DNA of 64,000 bases, taken from Sphingomonadales bacterium. Lineage in GTDB: Bacteria > Pseudomonadota > Alphaproteobacteria > Sphingomonadales > Sphingomonadaceae. The notes beneath the pieces were generated by a model. The model had not been told where the DNA came from. It saw nothing but the letters and a program-made list of their open reading frames with translations, and made no database searches. Location: NCBI GenBank assembly GCA_016714795.1, contig JADKCA010000001.1, positions 806,001-870,000 of the forward strand. The letters are read 5' to 3'. The position numbers and the translations under genes are program-made. Positions 43,414 through 53,325 of the stretch are shown piece by piece; within the stretch, counting starts at the first letter, position 1; each line of letters starts with the position of its first letter.

Positions 43414-44567
43414 TCAGGATCTCCTGCGGGAGTGCGCCATGCGCGGACGCGGGCCGAAGCCTCCTCTGCCGCGCGGCACAGCGCATAGGTGGCGCGGCGT
43501 TTCAGTCCGGAAAGCGGAACGCTGATCTGCACGATCTGGCGGCGTTCGGCCCACAGGCTGTTGATCATGGGGTGGTCCTCCACAGCGCAACTATCCATCC
43601 AGTCAATTTCCGGATCAGCGAGCACGCGCATGAGGTTTTCTATTTCAATCATCACGCCGGGCGAAAAGCGGGACAGCCGCTCGTCATAGGCAATCTTGTA
43701 CGACCAGCTGGCAGGCGGCGTGCGGAAGTTGATCAGCATGGCAATGGCCTCGCCGTTCAGGTCGAGGCGGAGGAACTCCAGCCGCCCGGTTGCCCAAGCC
43801 CCCGCCATCATGCGGTGGAAAAAGCTGCGTGTGGCCGCACCATTGGCAAAGGCCGCGCCGCGCTCTCCCTTCCAGCCCGCAGCTTCAAGCGAAAGATACA
43901 CGTCGCACCAGTCCGACAGGTCGGATTCATCCTCCAGCATGGTGGAGACCAAAGTGCCCAGCTCGGCAATGCGATAGCCCAACCGCCGCCATTCCTTGCG
44001 CTTCTTGGCGCGGATGTGCGCTTCCAGATAGGCCTCGCCTTCCAGCTCGCTGTGCAGCAGGGCGCGGCTCTTGTGATGGACGATGGGGCACGGCCGGTTG
44101 AGCTGTGCTGCCGCCGCGCACAGGCCCAGATGGTTTGCGCCATCCCGTTCAAGGCCGGACAGGCTGAGAAAGCCCGGTGCCCAGCCTGCGCCATCCAGCG
44201 CACGCAGCAGTCCCGCAGCCCAGGCCCGTTCCAGCCCGGCACGCACCAGCGGCGTTCCCATGAAGCATTGGTAGTGCGCCCAATTGCCGACATGGCGCGC
44301 GGGCACGCGGCCATAATTTCCCTGAATGGCGAGCGGCATCAGGCCCGCCAGTTCCGCGCCCTGCCATGCCTGCGCAATCCAGACCGGGCGGGCATCGCGC
44401 AGATGCTCCAGAGCGGCCGTCAGATACCAATGTTCGAAAAAGGGATTGGCCTCCCCGGCGTTGCGGGCGAGCGCGATCCATGCCTGCGGATCGGGCAGTT
44501 CACCCGCTCCGACAGGGGTTATCCGCACCTCCAGATCCGTGGCGGTTGAGGATGGGCGCATCAGCAT
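43410..44567 (-). CDS. CelD/BcsL-like GNAT-fold acetyltransferase
   Basis: A 385-residue protein of the acetyltransferase_6 type found in CelD/FemAB-like proteins. The N-terminal NPFFEHWYLTAALEHL and the central KKRKEWRRLGYRIAELG lead-in match the family, and the C-terminal half has the second GNAT-like fold (LDLNGEAIAMLINFRT, SPGVMIEIENLMR). The reaction is uncertain; members are tied to exopolysaccharide or lipid modification. The start at 44567 gives the best spacing to AGGAG; 44573 is too close. It is coupled to the cupin-like oxygenase gene and is divergent from hemB. Confidence 0.75.
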   Translation of the reverse strand: MLMRPSSTATDLEVRITPVGAGELPDPQAWIALARNAGEANPFFEHWYLTAALEHLRDARPVWIAQAWQGAELAGLMPLAIQGNYGRVPARHVGNWAHYQCFMGTPLVRAGLERAWAAGLLRALDGAGWAPGFLSLSGLERDGANHLGLCAAAAQLNRPCPIVHHKSRALLHSELEGEAYLEAHIRAKKRKEWRRLGYRIAELGTLVSTMLEDESDLSDWCDVYLSLEAAGWKGERGAAFANGAATRSFFHRMMAGAWATGRLEFLRLDLNGEAIAMLINFRTPPASWSYKIAYDERLSRFSPGVMIEIENLMRVLADPEIDWMDSCAVEDHPMINSLWAERRQIVQISVPLSGLKRRATYALCRAAEEASARVRAWRTPAGDPE

Positions 44568-44649
44568 CGCCATACTCCTAATGGCAAAGCGCTAAGATCA
44601 GCCTAATTTTGCGGTTTGGTTGCGCCGGATTTCGGACTAGAAGCACCGT

Positions 44650-45637
44650 ATGACATCCAATTTTCCCCTCACCCGCTTGCGCCGCACCCGTGCCACGTCA
44701 TGGTCGCGCGCGCTTCATGCCGAAACCCGCCTGTCTCCGGCGGACCTGATCTGGCCGCTGTTCATTGCGTCTGGCGATGAGGAAGAGCCGATTTCATCTC
44801 TGCCCGGCGTATCGCGCTGGTCTGTCAGGCAGATCGTGGACCGGGCGAAGGAAGCCCATGCGCAGGGCATTCCCTGCCTTGCCCTGTTCCCCAACACGCC
44901 GCGCGCCCTACGGACCGAGGATGGCCGCGAGGCGCTCAATCCGGACAATCTCATGTGCCGCGCTACCAAGGCGATCAAGGATGCGGTGCCAGACATTGGC
45001 GTGCTGACCGATGTTGCGCTCGACCCCTATACCGCGCACGGCCATGACGGGCTGGTCGATGAAAAGGGCTATGTGCTGAACGACGCCACGGTGGAAGTTC
45101 TGATCGGACAGGCTCTCAATCAGGCCCGCGCCGGGGCTGACGTCATAGCGCCATCGGACATGATGGATGGGCGCATTGGCGCGATCCGCTTTGCACTGGA
45201 GGAAGAGGCGCTGCCTAACGTCCAGATCATGTCTTACGCCGCCAAATATGCGAGCGCCTTTTACGGCCCGTTCCGCGATGCCGTGGGCGCAGCTGGCCTG
45301 TTGCAGGGTGACAAGAAAACCTACCAGATGGACCCCGCCAATACCGAAGAGGCGCTGCGCGAAGTGGAAATGGATCTGGCCGAGGGTGCGGACAGCGTGA
45401 TGGTGAAACCCGGCCTGCCCTATCTGGATATCATCTGGCGTGTGAAGAATGAGTTTCAAGTGCCTGTATTTGCGTATCAAGTGTCTGGCGAATATGCGAT
45501 GCTCGAAGCCGCCGTCGCGGCAGGCGCGGGAGATCGGGACAAGCTGGTTTCGAAACCTGCTCGCCTTCAAACGCGCGGGCTGTTCGGGCGTCCTCACCTA
45601 TCATGCGCTACATGCGGCGCGATTGCTGAATGGGTGA
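44650..45637 (+). CDS. hemB: Porphobilinogen synthase, frameshifted near the C-terminus
   Basis: Delta-aminolevulinic acid dehydratase of about 329 residues, condensing two ALA to porphobilinogen for heme and other tetrapyrroles. The Schiff-base lysine regions are MSYAAKYASAFYGPFRDA and MVKPGLPYLD. There is no cysteine-rich zinc site; DVALDPYTAHGHDG marks the magnesium-type enzyme. The frame breaks at about 45548-45556 after GDRDKLVS; the other frame continues LLAFKRAGCSGVLTYHALHAARLLNG. One missing G explains it. As an essential gene, this is most likely a sequencing error. The restored stop overlaps the next ATG. Confidence 0.9.
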
Positions 45638-46169
45638 ATTCCGGCTCCAGACCGAACGGCTGATCCTGCGCGATTGGGAAGAACGCGATCTGGAGGCCTT
45701 TGCTGCCATGTGCGCCGATCCGCGCGTGATGGCCACGCTGGGGCCAGTCATGGACAAAGACGCCACGGCAGCGCTGCTTGACCGGGTCAAAGCAATTGCA
45801 GAGACGCACGGCCATAGCTTCTGGGCGCTGGAACGGCGGGCGGACGGTGCATTTCTGGGCTGGTGCGGGTTGATCCGGGGGCTGGACGGCCCGATTGAGG
45901 GCAAGGCGGAAATCGGCTGGCGACTTGCCTTTGACGGCTGGGGCCAAGGTTATGCCCGCGAAGCGGCGGAGGCGACGCTGGACTGGGGATTCCGCCATCT
46001 GGCGGATGATACGATCTGGGCGATCACGGCGGCCTCCAACCATCGCAGCTGGGGCCTGATGGAGCGGCTGGGCATGGTGCGCCATCCAGACCTCGATTTT
46101 GATCATCCGCGCGTCGCGCATGGCAGCCCGCTCAAGCGGCATGTGACCTATTCCATTGGCAGGCCATGA
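45630..46169 (+). CDS. GNAT N-acetyltransferase, RimJ/RimL-like
   Basis: A 179-residue acetyltransferase_3-type protein. It begins LQTERLILRDWEERDLEAFAAMCADPRVM, with the acetyl-CoA segment GWRLAFDGWGQGYAREAAEATLDWGF. The C-terminal segment ITAASNHRSWGLMERLGM is also typical. Its ATG overlaps the restored hemB stop by eight bases, which itself supports the corrected hemB end. Members acetylate ribosomal proteins, antibiotics or small amines; target unknown. Confidence 0.88.
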   Translation: MGEFRLQTERLILRDWEERDLEAFAAMCADPRVMATLGPVMDKDATAALLDRVKAIAETHGHSFWALERRADGAFLGWCGLIRGLDGPIEGKAEIGWRLAFDGWGQGYAREAAEATLDWGFRHLADDTIWAITAASNHRSWGLMERLGMVRHPDLDFDHPRVAHGSPLKRHVTYSIGRP

Positions 46170-46253
46170 CATTTGCGATTGCGTTAACCATGTTGTGACG
46201 CTTTGCTGTCACACCCCGGACGATTTCGAACTGAGCCGGAGGATCGGACGCGC

Positions 46254-48467
46254 ATGACAGACCAGACCGCAGCAGACGCCCCCGTTTCGCGCCTGCCCTT
46301 TCTTGTGGCGATCTGCGCCGGTTCATTCCTGTTGTTTCTGGTGCAGCCGATGGTCGCGCGCATGGCGTTGCCCCGGCTGGGCGGCGCGCCGGCGGTGTGG
46401 AACTCCGCGATGCTGGTTTATCAGGCGCTGCTCTTGGGCGGTTATGCCTGGGCGCATTGGCTGGGCCGGTTTCCGGGGCGCATACCGGCACGCTTCCATA
46501 TCGGATTGGGGCTGCTGGCGCTTGTCATGCTGCCCATCGGTCTGATGGATACACAATTGCCGGTGGACGCGAACCCGTTCCTGTGGGTGCCATGGCTGCT
46601 GCTGGGCTCGATCGGCCCTCTCTTCTTCGTGATTTCGGCTCAGGCACCGCTCCTCCAGCGCTGGTATGGGCTGGCGGGCGGGGCAGATCCCTACCCGCTC
46701 TACTCCGCATCCAATCTCGGCAGCTTTGCAGGGCTGATCGCCTATCCACTGGTTGTTGAGCCGTTGCTGCCGGTCAAGGCGCAAAGTCTGGTGTGGAGTG
46801 CGGGCTATGGGCTTGTTGTCCTCCTCACCCTTTTCGTCGCGTTGCGCGTGCCCAAAGACGCTGCACCCGATCTGGCGGGAGATGAAAGCGCGCCACCCTC
46901 CACCCGCTCGATGGCGTGGTGGGTGCTGCTGGCGGCCATTCCGTCCGCGCTGATGCTGTCCACCACATTGCACCTCACCACCGATGTCATGGCCATGCCG
47001 CTGCTCTGGGTTGTGCCGCTGGGCCTGTATCTGCTGAGCTTCTCGATTGCTTTTGCAGATGCGCGCGGTCCGGCCAACCTGGCCATCCGGATTGCCCCGC
47101 TCGCTCTGCTCTTTTCCGGCTATGGTGTGTTCGTGGCGGAAACGCGGATCATGATGGTCTTTGTCGGAGCCTCGATCCTCAGCCTGTTTCTGGTCGCCAT
47201 CGCACTTCATGCGCGCATGTTTGACGAGCGGCCCGCGCCTGCGCACCTGACCCGTTTCTATTTCGCCATGTCGCTGGGCGGCGTGATTGGCGGCCTGTTC
47301 GGCGCGCTATTTGCGCCGCTGGTGTTTGACTGGACCTATGAGCATCCCATCCTGTTGCTGGCATCGGGCCTGCTGCTGGTCGGCCGACCGTTGCTAGGTC
47401 TGCTGTCCGGGCTGGATCGCAGCCGCTTCCGGATCGTGGCCGCCATTCTGGTGGCCATCGGCTTCGTCATCTCGCTTGGTGCGCAAGGCTGGATTTTGGA
47501 GCCCGCCCGTCAGTCCTTCAAAGCGCTGGGTTCGCTTGCGATACTCGTCATGGCGCTTGCCGCCATGGGCCACCGCATCCTCTTCACAGCACTTCTCGGC
47601 ATGTTGATGCTGACGATGGGCGGCTGGGAAAAGCTGGAGCATTCATGGGAAGGCCGTATGACGCGCAGCTTCTTCGGCATTTACACAATCCGCGATTATC
47701 CGGGCCAAATTCGCTATCTCGTCCATGGCACCACCTCGCACGGCGTCCAGATCCAGACGCAAGAGCGTGAGCGCGAAGCGACGGCCTATTATTCCGTCAG
47801 CTCCGGCGTGGGACTTGCCATGAAGGCTGGCCCCGATCTGTTTGGCCCTGCGGCCCGGATCAGCGTTGTGGGGCTCGGCGCGGGCACGCTGGCCTGCTAT
47901 GCGCAGCCGGGACAGGATTGGCGCTTTTACGAGATTGATCCCGCCATCGCCGCCATCGCCAGCGATCCCAAGCGCTTCACCTTCCTCAGCAACTGCACGC
48001 CCAAGGCTCCGATCCTGATCGGCGATGCCCGGCTGGTTCTCGAACGCCAAACACAGGGCGCGCGCGATCTGCTCGTGGTCGATGCCTTCTCATCCGATTC
48101 CGTGCCCATGCACCTGCTGACGCGAGAGGCATTTGGCGTTTACGGGCGCTATCTGACGCGTGATGGGCTGTTGATGATCCATATTTCCAACCGCTACCTG
48201 ACGCTGGAACCTGTTGTCGCCGCAGCGCGCCAGTCTGGATGGCAAACCCGCATCCGTTTTGACCGCCCGGTCCAGAATGAGCGCAACAAGGCGATGACAG
48301 CCTCGTCATGGGTCGCCCTTTCGCGCAGTCCGGCTACGTTGGCCGCGCTGGAAAAGGCCTCTCCACCCGCCAGTTGGGAAGCTCTGGCCCCGGGGCAGCC
48401 GGTTATGGCGTGGACGGACGATCATGCCAGCATCCTGCCCATCATCAAATGGCGCTGGCCGCATTGA
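46254..48467 (+). CDS. Membrane-fused spermidine synthase-like methyltransferase-fold protein
   Basis: A 737-residue two-part protein. Residues 1-410 hold about ten or more hydrophobic segments (MFS/SPE1-like N-terminus, ICAGSFLLFLVQPMVARMALP). Residues 480-737 form a spermidine-synthase-type Rossmann domain with VVGLGAGTLACYA, YEIDPAIAAIA, ILIGDARLVL and LLVVDAFSSDSVPMHLLT. Such fused proteins are widespread in proteobacteria and lack proven polyamine synthase activity. The ATG at 46254 follows GGAGG. No operon partner is evident. Confidence 0.82.
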   Translation: MTDQTAADAPVSRLPFLVAICAGSFLLFLVQPMVARMALPRLGGAPAVWNSAMLVYQALLLGGYAWAHWLGRFPGRIPARFHIGLGLLALVMLPIGLMDTQLPVDANPFLWVPWLLLGSIGPLFFVISAQAPLLQRWYGLAGGADPYPLYSASNLGSFAGLIAYPLVVEPLLPVKAQSLVWSAGYGLVVLLTLFVALRVPKDAAPDLAGDESAPPSTRSMAWWVLLAAIPSALMLSTTLHLTTDVMAMPLLWVVPLGLYLLSFSIAFADARGPANLAIRIAPLALLFSGYGVFVAETRIMMVFVGASILSLFLVAIALHARMFDERPAPAHLTRFYFAMSLGGVIGGLFGALFAPLVFDWTYEHPILLLASGLLLVGRPLLGLLSGLDRSRFRIVAAILVAIGFVISLGAQGWILEPARQSFKALGSLAILVMALAAMGHRILFTALLGMLMLTMGGWEKLEHSWEGRMTRSFFGIYTIRDYPGQIRYLVHGTTSHGVQIQTQEREREATAYYSVSSGVGLAMKAGPDLFGPAARISVVGLGAGTLACYAQPGQDWRFYEIDPAIAAIASDPKRFTFLSNCTPKAPILIGDARLVLERQTQGARDLLVVDAFSSDSVPMHLLTREAFGVYGRYLTRDGLLMIHISNRYLTLEPVVAAARQSGWQTRIRFDRPVQNERNKAMTASSWVALSRSPATLAALEKASPPASWEALAPGQPVMAWTDDHASILPIIKWRWPH

Positions 48468-48513
48468 TCAGTCAGGGCTTGCCATGCCCCCCGCGCTTGC
48501 GCCAAGCAGGGGC

Positions 48514-49059
48514 ATGACCCAAGCCAGCATCATCCCCTTCAACGGCAAAACGCCTGTCATCCACCCCTCAGCCTTCATCGCGCCCGGCGTCCGCATCATC
48601 GGCGATGTCACCATCGGTGCAGAGGCCAGCATCTGGTATAATTGCGTGCTGCGCGGCGACGTGAACGCGATCCGCATCGGTGCGCGCTCCAACATTCAGG
48701 ACGGCACCGTGATCCATTGCGACGCGGACAAGGGTTTTGTGAAAGGCACGCCGACCATTATCGAGGAAGAGGCGCTGATCGGCCATATGGCGATGTTGCA
48801 CGGCTGCACTGTGGGCCGGAACGCGCTGGTGGGGCTTGGCTCGATCGTGATGGATGGCTGCGTGCTGGAGGAGAATTCCATGCTGGCAGCAGGCGGGATG
48901 CTGACGCCCGGCAAATCCATCGGCTCATGCCAGATGTGGGGCGGCAGGCCCGCCAAATTCATGCGAGAGCTGGACGAGAATTGGGCCACCGGCAACCGGC
49001 TGGCCGTCGCGCATTATGTGCAGAACGGGCAGGCGCACAAAGCGGCCTGTGGCGACTGA
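48514..49059 (+). CDS. Gamma-class carbonic anhydrase-like hexapeptide protein
   Basis: A 181-residue left-handed beta-helix protein (YrdA/CaiE/PaaY-type). Hexapeptide repeats run from IHPSAFIAPGVRIIGDVTIG onward. Zinc histidines are visible in DGTVIHCD, LIGHMAMLHGC (H-x4-H). Such trimers are carbonic anhydrases or thioesterase-like helpers. The start at 48514 (MTQASIIPF) fits the family; ATG 48484 has better SD spacing and would add ten residues. It is followed by a convergent lipoprotein gene. Confidence 0.87.
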   Translation: MTQASIIPFNGKTPVIHPSAFIAPGVRIIGDVTIGAEASIWYNCVLRGDVNAIRIGARSNIQDGTVIHCDADKGFVKGTPTIIEEEALIGHMAMLHGCTVGRNALVGLGSIVMDGCVLEENSMLAAGGMLTPGKSIGSCQMWGGRPAKFMRELDENWATGNRLAVAHYVQNGQAHKAACGD

Positions 49060-49062
49060 ACC

Positions 49063-49551
49063 CTACTGCCCCGCCGCGCGGATCAGGCGTTGCAGGGCAT
49101 TTAATTGGGCAGCATCCATCGTCCCCATTTTGGCCATCGCCGCTTCAACGGCGGCCCGGTCTGCCGAGGGCGGACCCAGCAGAAGCCCGCGCATGATGGC
49201 ATCCAGATCGGCCAGAGCCACCTGAATCGGCTCCCGCGTCCGCTCCAGTCGAGAAATGGACATTTGTGCGGCAATCCATGATTCGCTGCCCTGGCGGCGA
49301 TCACTGGCGGCCACCGCTTTGTCTGCCAGTGCCAGTGCCGCATCAAACGCCCCCTGCCCGGCCTCCGCACGGGCAACCGCTCCGTCTACCTGCGCGATCA
49401 GCCCGGCATCAGACACCGCAGGCGGCGCTGGTGGCGCAGTTTGCGGTGCCGCTTTCTCGTAAGGCCGGGGTGCCAAAGAGGGATAGGTGCCCGGCGCGGC
49501 GCATGACGCGAGCAAAAGGGCGGGCAAAAGCGGCAGGAATGCGGATTTCAT
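49063..49551 (-). CDS. Lipoprotein of unknown function
   Basis: A 162-residue predicted lipoprotein. Signal peptide MKSAFLPLLPALLLASC has a lipobox LASC. A proline/alanine-rich linker follows and then an alpha-helical C-terminal region (LERTREPIQVALADLDAIMRGLLLG). The start at 49551 was chosen for the signal peptide; the longer frame lacks sense. No named domain recognised. Confidence 0.7.
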   Translation of the reverse strand: MKSAFLPLLPALLLASCAAPGTYPSLAPRPYEKAAPQTAPPAPPAVSDAGLIAQVDGAVARAEAGQGAFDAALALADKAVAASDRRQGSESWIAAQMSISRLERTREPIQVALADLDAIMRGLLLGPPSADRAAVEAAMAKMGTMDAAQLNALQRLIRAAGQ

Positions 49552-49635
49552 GGGCTGGAGATAGGGATAATTGCCGAAAGCCGCAACGCCCCCCTTGCAG
49601 AATCGGAAAACCCCGCCTAGAGCCGCCTCCACAAC

Positions 49636-49712
49636 GCGCCCGTAGCTCAGCTGGATAGAGCATCAGACTACGAATCTGAGGGTCGGACGTTCGAATCGTT
49701 CCGGGCGCGCCA
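49636..49712 (+). tRNA. tRNA-Arg (anticodon ACG)
   Basis: A 77-base cloverleaf: acceptor GCGCCCG pairs with CGGGCGC, the D-arm is GCTC..GAGC, the anticodon stem CAGA/TCTG encloses loop CTACGAA with anticodon ACG, and the T-loop is GTTCGAATC. CCA is encoded, followed by six Ts. The A34 is expected to be edited to inosine to read CGN codons. Confidence 0.97.
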
Positions 49713-49734
49713 TTTTTTCCAAATCGGCAGATCA

Positions 49735-49802
49735 AGAAAAAAGCCAGGCCCAACCGGACCTGGCTTGCTTCATATTGTGCCCCGGATTTTCAGGCCCGGG
49801 GC
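49735..49802 (-). terminator. Tandem hairpins terminating the DEAD-box helicase gene
   Basis: Read on the minus strand after the helicase stop, a GCCCCGG/CCGGGGC stem (49779-49802) is followed by AAGCCAGG/CCTGGCTT (49741-49766) and a run of Ts (49735-49740). The second is a standard rho-independent terminator. Confidence 0.75.
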
Positions 49803-49811
49803 ATGTTTGGC

Positions 49812-51147
49812 TTAGCGCGCAGGCTTGCCGCGCTGGCCACCAGAGGCACGCACCGCGCCCTTGTGAGCGCCCACGCCTGAAGGCTTGCGCGTGGTGAAAC
49901 GGCGACGAGGCCGTTCTTCCTCGGCACGGGCACCCTGCCCGCCCCGGCGCTGGCCCTGCGGGTGAGCGGGGCGTTCGGCGGTCACGATCGGCTTGGGCAG
50001 CTTGGCAGCTTCCTTTGCGAAGTCTTCCGGCAGCGGCATCTGTTCCAGCTGGACGCGCGTCAGGCGTTCAATGTCCTTCAGATAGCCGCGCTCTTCACCG
50101 TCAACAAAGCTGATCGCCATGCCGTCATTGCCCGCACGCGCGGTGCGACCGATGCGGTGGACATATTGTTCAGGCACGTTGGGCAGTTCGAAGTTGAACA
50201 CATGGCTGACGCCCGACACGTCAATGCCGCGCGCCGCGATGTCTGTCGCCACCAGGATGCGTATCTCACCGGTGCGGAAGGCCTGAAGGGCGGCAGTCCG
50301 CTGCGGCTGGCTCTTATTGCCATGGATGGCCGCACAGCCGATACCAGCGGCCAGCAGATTCTTCACCACGCGATCCGCGCCGTGCTTGGTGCGCGTGAAG
50401 ACCAGAGCCCTGTCAATTTCCATCGTCTTGAGACGGATGGTCAGCAGCGCCTGCTTTTCCTTCTGGCTGATGAAGGTGACGAATTGTTCGACGCGTTCTG
50501 CCGTCGTCGCCTGCGGGGCGACCGAGACGCGCACAGGATCGGACAGGAAGCGGTTGCCCAGCTCGGCAATCGTCTTGGGCATGGTGGCGGAGAAGAAGAG
50601 CGACTGGCGCTTCTTGGGGAGCAACTGATCCACACGCTTGAGCGCATGGATAAAGCCAAGGTCGAGCATCTGGTCAGCTTCGTCGAGCACGAAGATTTCA
50701 ACGTTGCGCAGGGTCAGCGCGCGCTGGTCGATCAGATCGAGCAGGCGGCCCGGCGTGGCGACGAGAATATCGACACCGGCTGCCATGGCACGGATCTGCT
50801 TGCCAATGGGCACGCCGCCGAACACGGTTTCAATGCGCAGGCGATATTGTTTGCCATAATCGCGGAAAGACTGCGCGATCTGCGCGGCCAGTTCGCGGGT
50901 GGGAGAGAGGACGAGCATCCGGCAGGAGGCCGCCACGGGATGCTTATGGTCCGCCGTCAGCCGCTGGATGGAGGGCAGCGCAAAGGCCGCCGTCTTTCCG
51001 GTTCCGGTCTGCGCGATGCCGCACAGATCCTTGCCTTCCAGCAAAGCGGGGATCGACTGGACCTGAATCGGCGTGGGGGTTTCATAGCCCTTGGCGTGAA
51101 GGGCGGCGAAGCGGCTTGGCAAGGCCAAGGTCTGAAAACTGGGTCAT
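49812..51147 (-). CDS. DEAD-box RNA helicase (RhlE-like), N-terminal frameshift
   Basis: An ATP-dependent RNA helicase of about 445 residues. Motifs in order: Q motif YETPTPIQ, I AQTGTGKT, Ia PTRELAAQ, II DEAD, III SAT, V ATDIAARGID, VI HRIGRTARAG. A basic, glycine/arginine-rich tail follows (about the last 70 residues) that binds RNA. The expected start MTQFSDLGLA is present at 51147 but out of frame; the main frame opens only at TTG 51128 behind a stop. One extra base between about 51099 and 51118 explains it. Likely roles are ribosome assembly and cold-adapted RNA turnover. The 280 bases upstream hold no gene, only G+C-rich leader-like sequence. Confidence 0.92.
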
Positions 51148-51427
51148 GAAAGACTTTCAAAAATACAAGGCGCGCGCGCCCATTGCGGGCGCACGTTCCG
51201 GGTCAAAAAATGACGACCCGCGTGACAAGGGAAGCCTTGGGGAATGGCACAATCTGCCCGGCCTGCTCCGCCTCGATGGACGGTCAATCACGCTGGCCTT
51301 TGAAGGGAGGACAAGGCTGTGCCTTGCTGCGCTGCAATATATATAGGCGGAAATTCGCTGAAACGCAAGGCCTTGCCGAAACACGCCGTTCAGCCGCCAG
51401 CAAGCCAGATAAGCACAGTCTATTCTC

Positions 51428-51937
51428 ATGCGTATGATCCTGCCCCTTTTGCTCTTGATGTCCGCCACGCTTCCTGCCCATGCGGCATCCCCACCGGGCA
51501 GCGCTCTGATTGATTATGACGGCTATCTGAAGCTGAGCCGCGAGGTGCGGCCCTATCGCGCCAAGCGATTGCTGCCGCTCTCGGAGTTTCGCACACGCGC
51601 GGCGCAGAAGGGCGTGCTGCTGCTTGATGCGCGTTCGGCGCAGGCCTTTGCAGAAGGGCATATCTCAGGTGCCGTCAACCTGCCCTTCCCCGACTTTACG
51701 GCAGAGGCGCTGGCACGAGTGATCGGGCCGGACCGGGAGCGGCCCATCCTGATCTATTGCAACAATAATTTCTCCGACAATCGCCGTCCGGTCATCACCA
51801 AGGCACTGCCGCTGGCGCTCAACATCCAGACCTTCGTCAATCTGGTGGGCTATGGCTATAAGAATGTCTGGGAACTGGCCGATGTCGTCAGCATGGATGA
51901 CCCCGCCACCGGCTGGGTTTCCACACTGACGCCATGA
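51428..51937 (+). CDS. Exported rhodanese-domain protein
   Basis: A 169-residue protein with a signal peptide (MRMILPLLLLMSATLPAHA) and one rhodanese domain. The LLLDARSAQAFAEGHISGAVNLPF block is typical, and the catalytic cysteine is C111 in IYCNNNFSDNRRP. It probably handles sulfane sulfur or acts as a redox protein in the periplasm. The active loop is longer than the CxxxxR of classical enzymes. It is convergent with the next gene. Confidence 0.85.
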   Translation: MRMILPLLLLMSATLPAHAASPPGSALIDYDGYLKLSREVRPYRAKRLLPLSEFRTRAAQKGVLLLDARSAQAFAEGHISGAVNLPFPDFTAEALARVIGPDRERPILIYCNNNFSDNRRPVITKALPLALNIQTFVNLVGYGYKNVWELADVVSMDDPATGWVSTLTP

Positions 51938-51944
51938 AAGCGGC

Positions 51945-52424
51945 TCAGCGTCTGGCGACTTGCTGGGCGCAGCGCCCACCGGGCAGGCTCGTTTCGATGC
52001 GCAGGTCTTGCGCAAGGCCGGACAAATTGGCGTAGCTGCCATCGCCGGTGCGGGCGAAATCAATCACGCGCACGATCTGCTGGCAGGTCAACCCGTCTCC
52101 GCCGCCATAGCGGTTGGCGAGCGAAGTGACGTAACGATCATAGCCATTAAGGCCCGAACCGGAGGCTGTGAAATAGGCCCGAAGCCGATCATTGGCGTGC
52201 GTCAACGCAGCGCGATTGGCGCGGATGAATCCGTTATAATGCGTGATGATGGCCTGGCTTTCGCCCCTGCAGCGCAAGGCCCCCACCATCAGCATGGTTT
52301 CCATATCGCGCACCGCGGCCGCATCCGCTGCGTCTTCGCTCCAGCATGTCGCTTGCGCCGTAGCCGGTACGAGTGCCGCGATGATAGCCAATGTGGCGCA
52401 CAGCGCCTGCTTTGATCTGAACAT
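51945..52424 (-). CDS. Secreted cysteine-containing protein of unknown function
   Basis: A 159-residue protein with a clear signal peptide (MFRSKQALCATLAIIAALVPATAQA). The mature part has four cysteines (TCWSED, LRCRGE, LTCQQI, GGRCAQ), which could form two disulfides in the periplasm. The rest is helical. No domain recognised. Confidence 0.72.
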   Translation of the reverse strand: MFRSKQALCATLAIIAALVPATAQATCWSEDAADAAAVRDMETMLMVGALRCRGESQAIITHYNGFIRANRAALTHANDRLRAYFTASGSGLNGYDRYVTSLANRYGGGDGLTCQQIVRVIDFARTGDGSYANLSGLAQDLRIETSLPGGRCAQQVARR

Positions 52425-52521
52425 TTACGCATCCCTTTTGCTTCCCTGTCACCCAAAGGCTCTAGAGACAGGGTTGCGCATGGTTGGGATGCGGTTAGGA
52501 GGAATCAACCAGCCCTTACCC

Positions 52522-53081
52522 TCAGGCGTGGCCGCTTTCCGGCGCAATGAGGCGCGGGTCGATGCCGGTCGTGCGGAACGCCGCCTCCCATCGCGAATGG
52601 GCCGGGCGGTCCAGCAGGTCAGCCATGTTCATGTCTGAAATATGCCAGCCATGCCTGTGCAGTTCATCATCCAGCTGGCCCGGCCCCCAACCGGCATAGC
52701 CCAGTGCAACCAGCCATTGCGATGGCCCGCCGGGCCGCCCCAGCACGCGCAGCGCATCCAGACTGGCAGACAAGGCCCAACGTCCGCGATATGGATGGTT
52801 CCCTGCCCGCCCCAATCGTCGCTGTGGAGCACAAAACCGCGTTGCGGCTCAACTGGTCCTCCATAATATAGCGGCACGTCGGGCACGCCTTTTGTGTCAA
52901 TTTCGAACTGATCCAGCATTCCATGCAGCGTCGCATCCGGCAGAGGGTGGCCGATGCCGATACCGAGCGCGCCCTCTTCATCGTGAGAGCAAATGGCTAT
53001 CACGCTGTGTTCAAAGCGCGGATCACCAATCCCCGGCAGTGCGAGGAGAAACTGGCCAGTCAGGAATCGCGGCAGGTCCAT
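52522..53081 (-). CDS. YqgE/AlgH-family protein, frameshifted
   Basis: UPF0301 protein of about 187 residues. The first frame gives FLTGQFLLALPGIGDPRFEHSVIAICSHDEEGALGI and YYGGPVEPQRGFVLHS, hallmark segments. It breaks at 52782-52783 after GTIHIAD, and the second frame continues RWALSASLDALRVLG...ALGYAGWGPGQLDDEL, equally typical. One missing base explains the break. The family's function is not settled; AlgH has been linked to alginate and YqgE to general regulation. Probable sequencing error. Confidence 0.88.
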
Positions 53082-53219
53082 GTATCAAGGCTAGGATCAA
53101 TCGGCCCGACACGCCAGTGCCCACGCCCCGCTTGCGGGAAGGGAAACGGGATCGCACCAAGCTTGACGCGACTCGCATTCCGCCCCTATGGGCAGCGCCT
53201 GCCCGATCAGTGGCATGTG

Positions 53220-53296
53220 GCGATCGTAGCTCAGTTGGTTAGAGCGCCGGTTTGTGGTACCGGAGGTCGCGGGTTCGGATCCCGTCGATCGCCCCA
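53220..53296 (+). tRNA. tRNA-His (anticodon GTG)
   Basis: A 77-base cloverleaf: acceptor GCGATCG pairs with CGATCGC, discriminator C and encoded CCA follow. The preceding base 53219 is G, giving the G-1 that pairs with C73 and marks tRNA-His. The anticodon stem CCGGT/ACCGG encloses anticodon GTG, and the T-loop is GTTCGGATC. Confidence 0.97.
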
Positions 53297-53325
53297 TTTT
53301 TCCCCATCTTGAAGGTGATTTGCCC

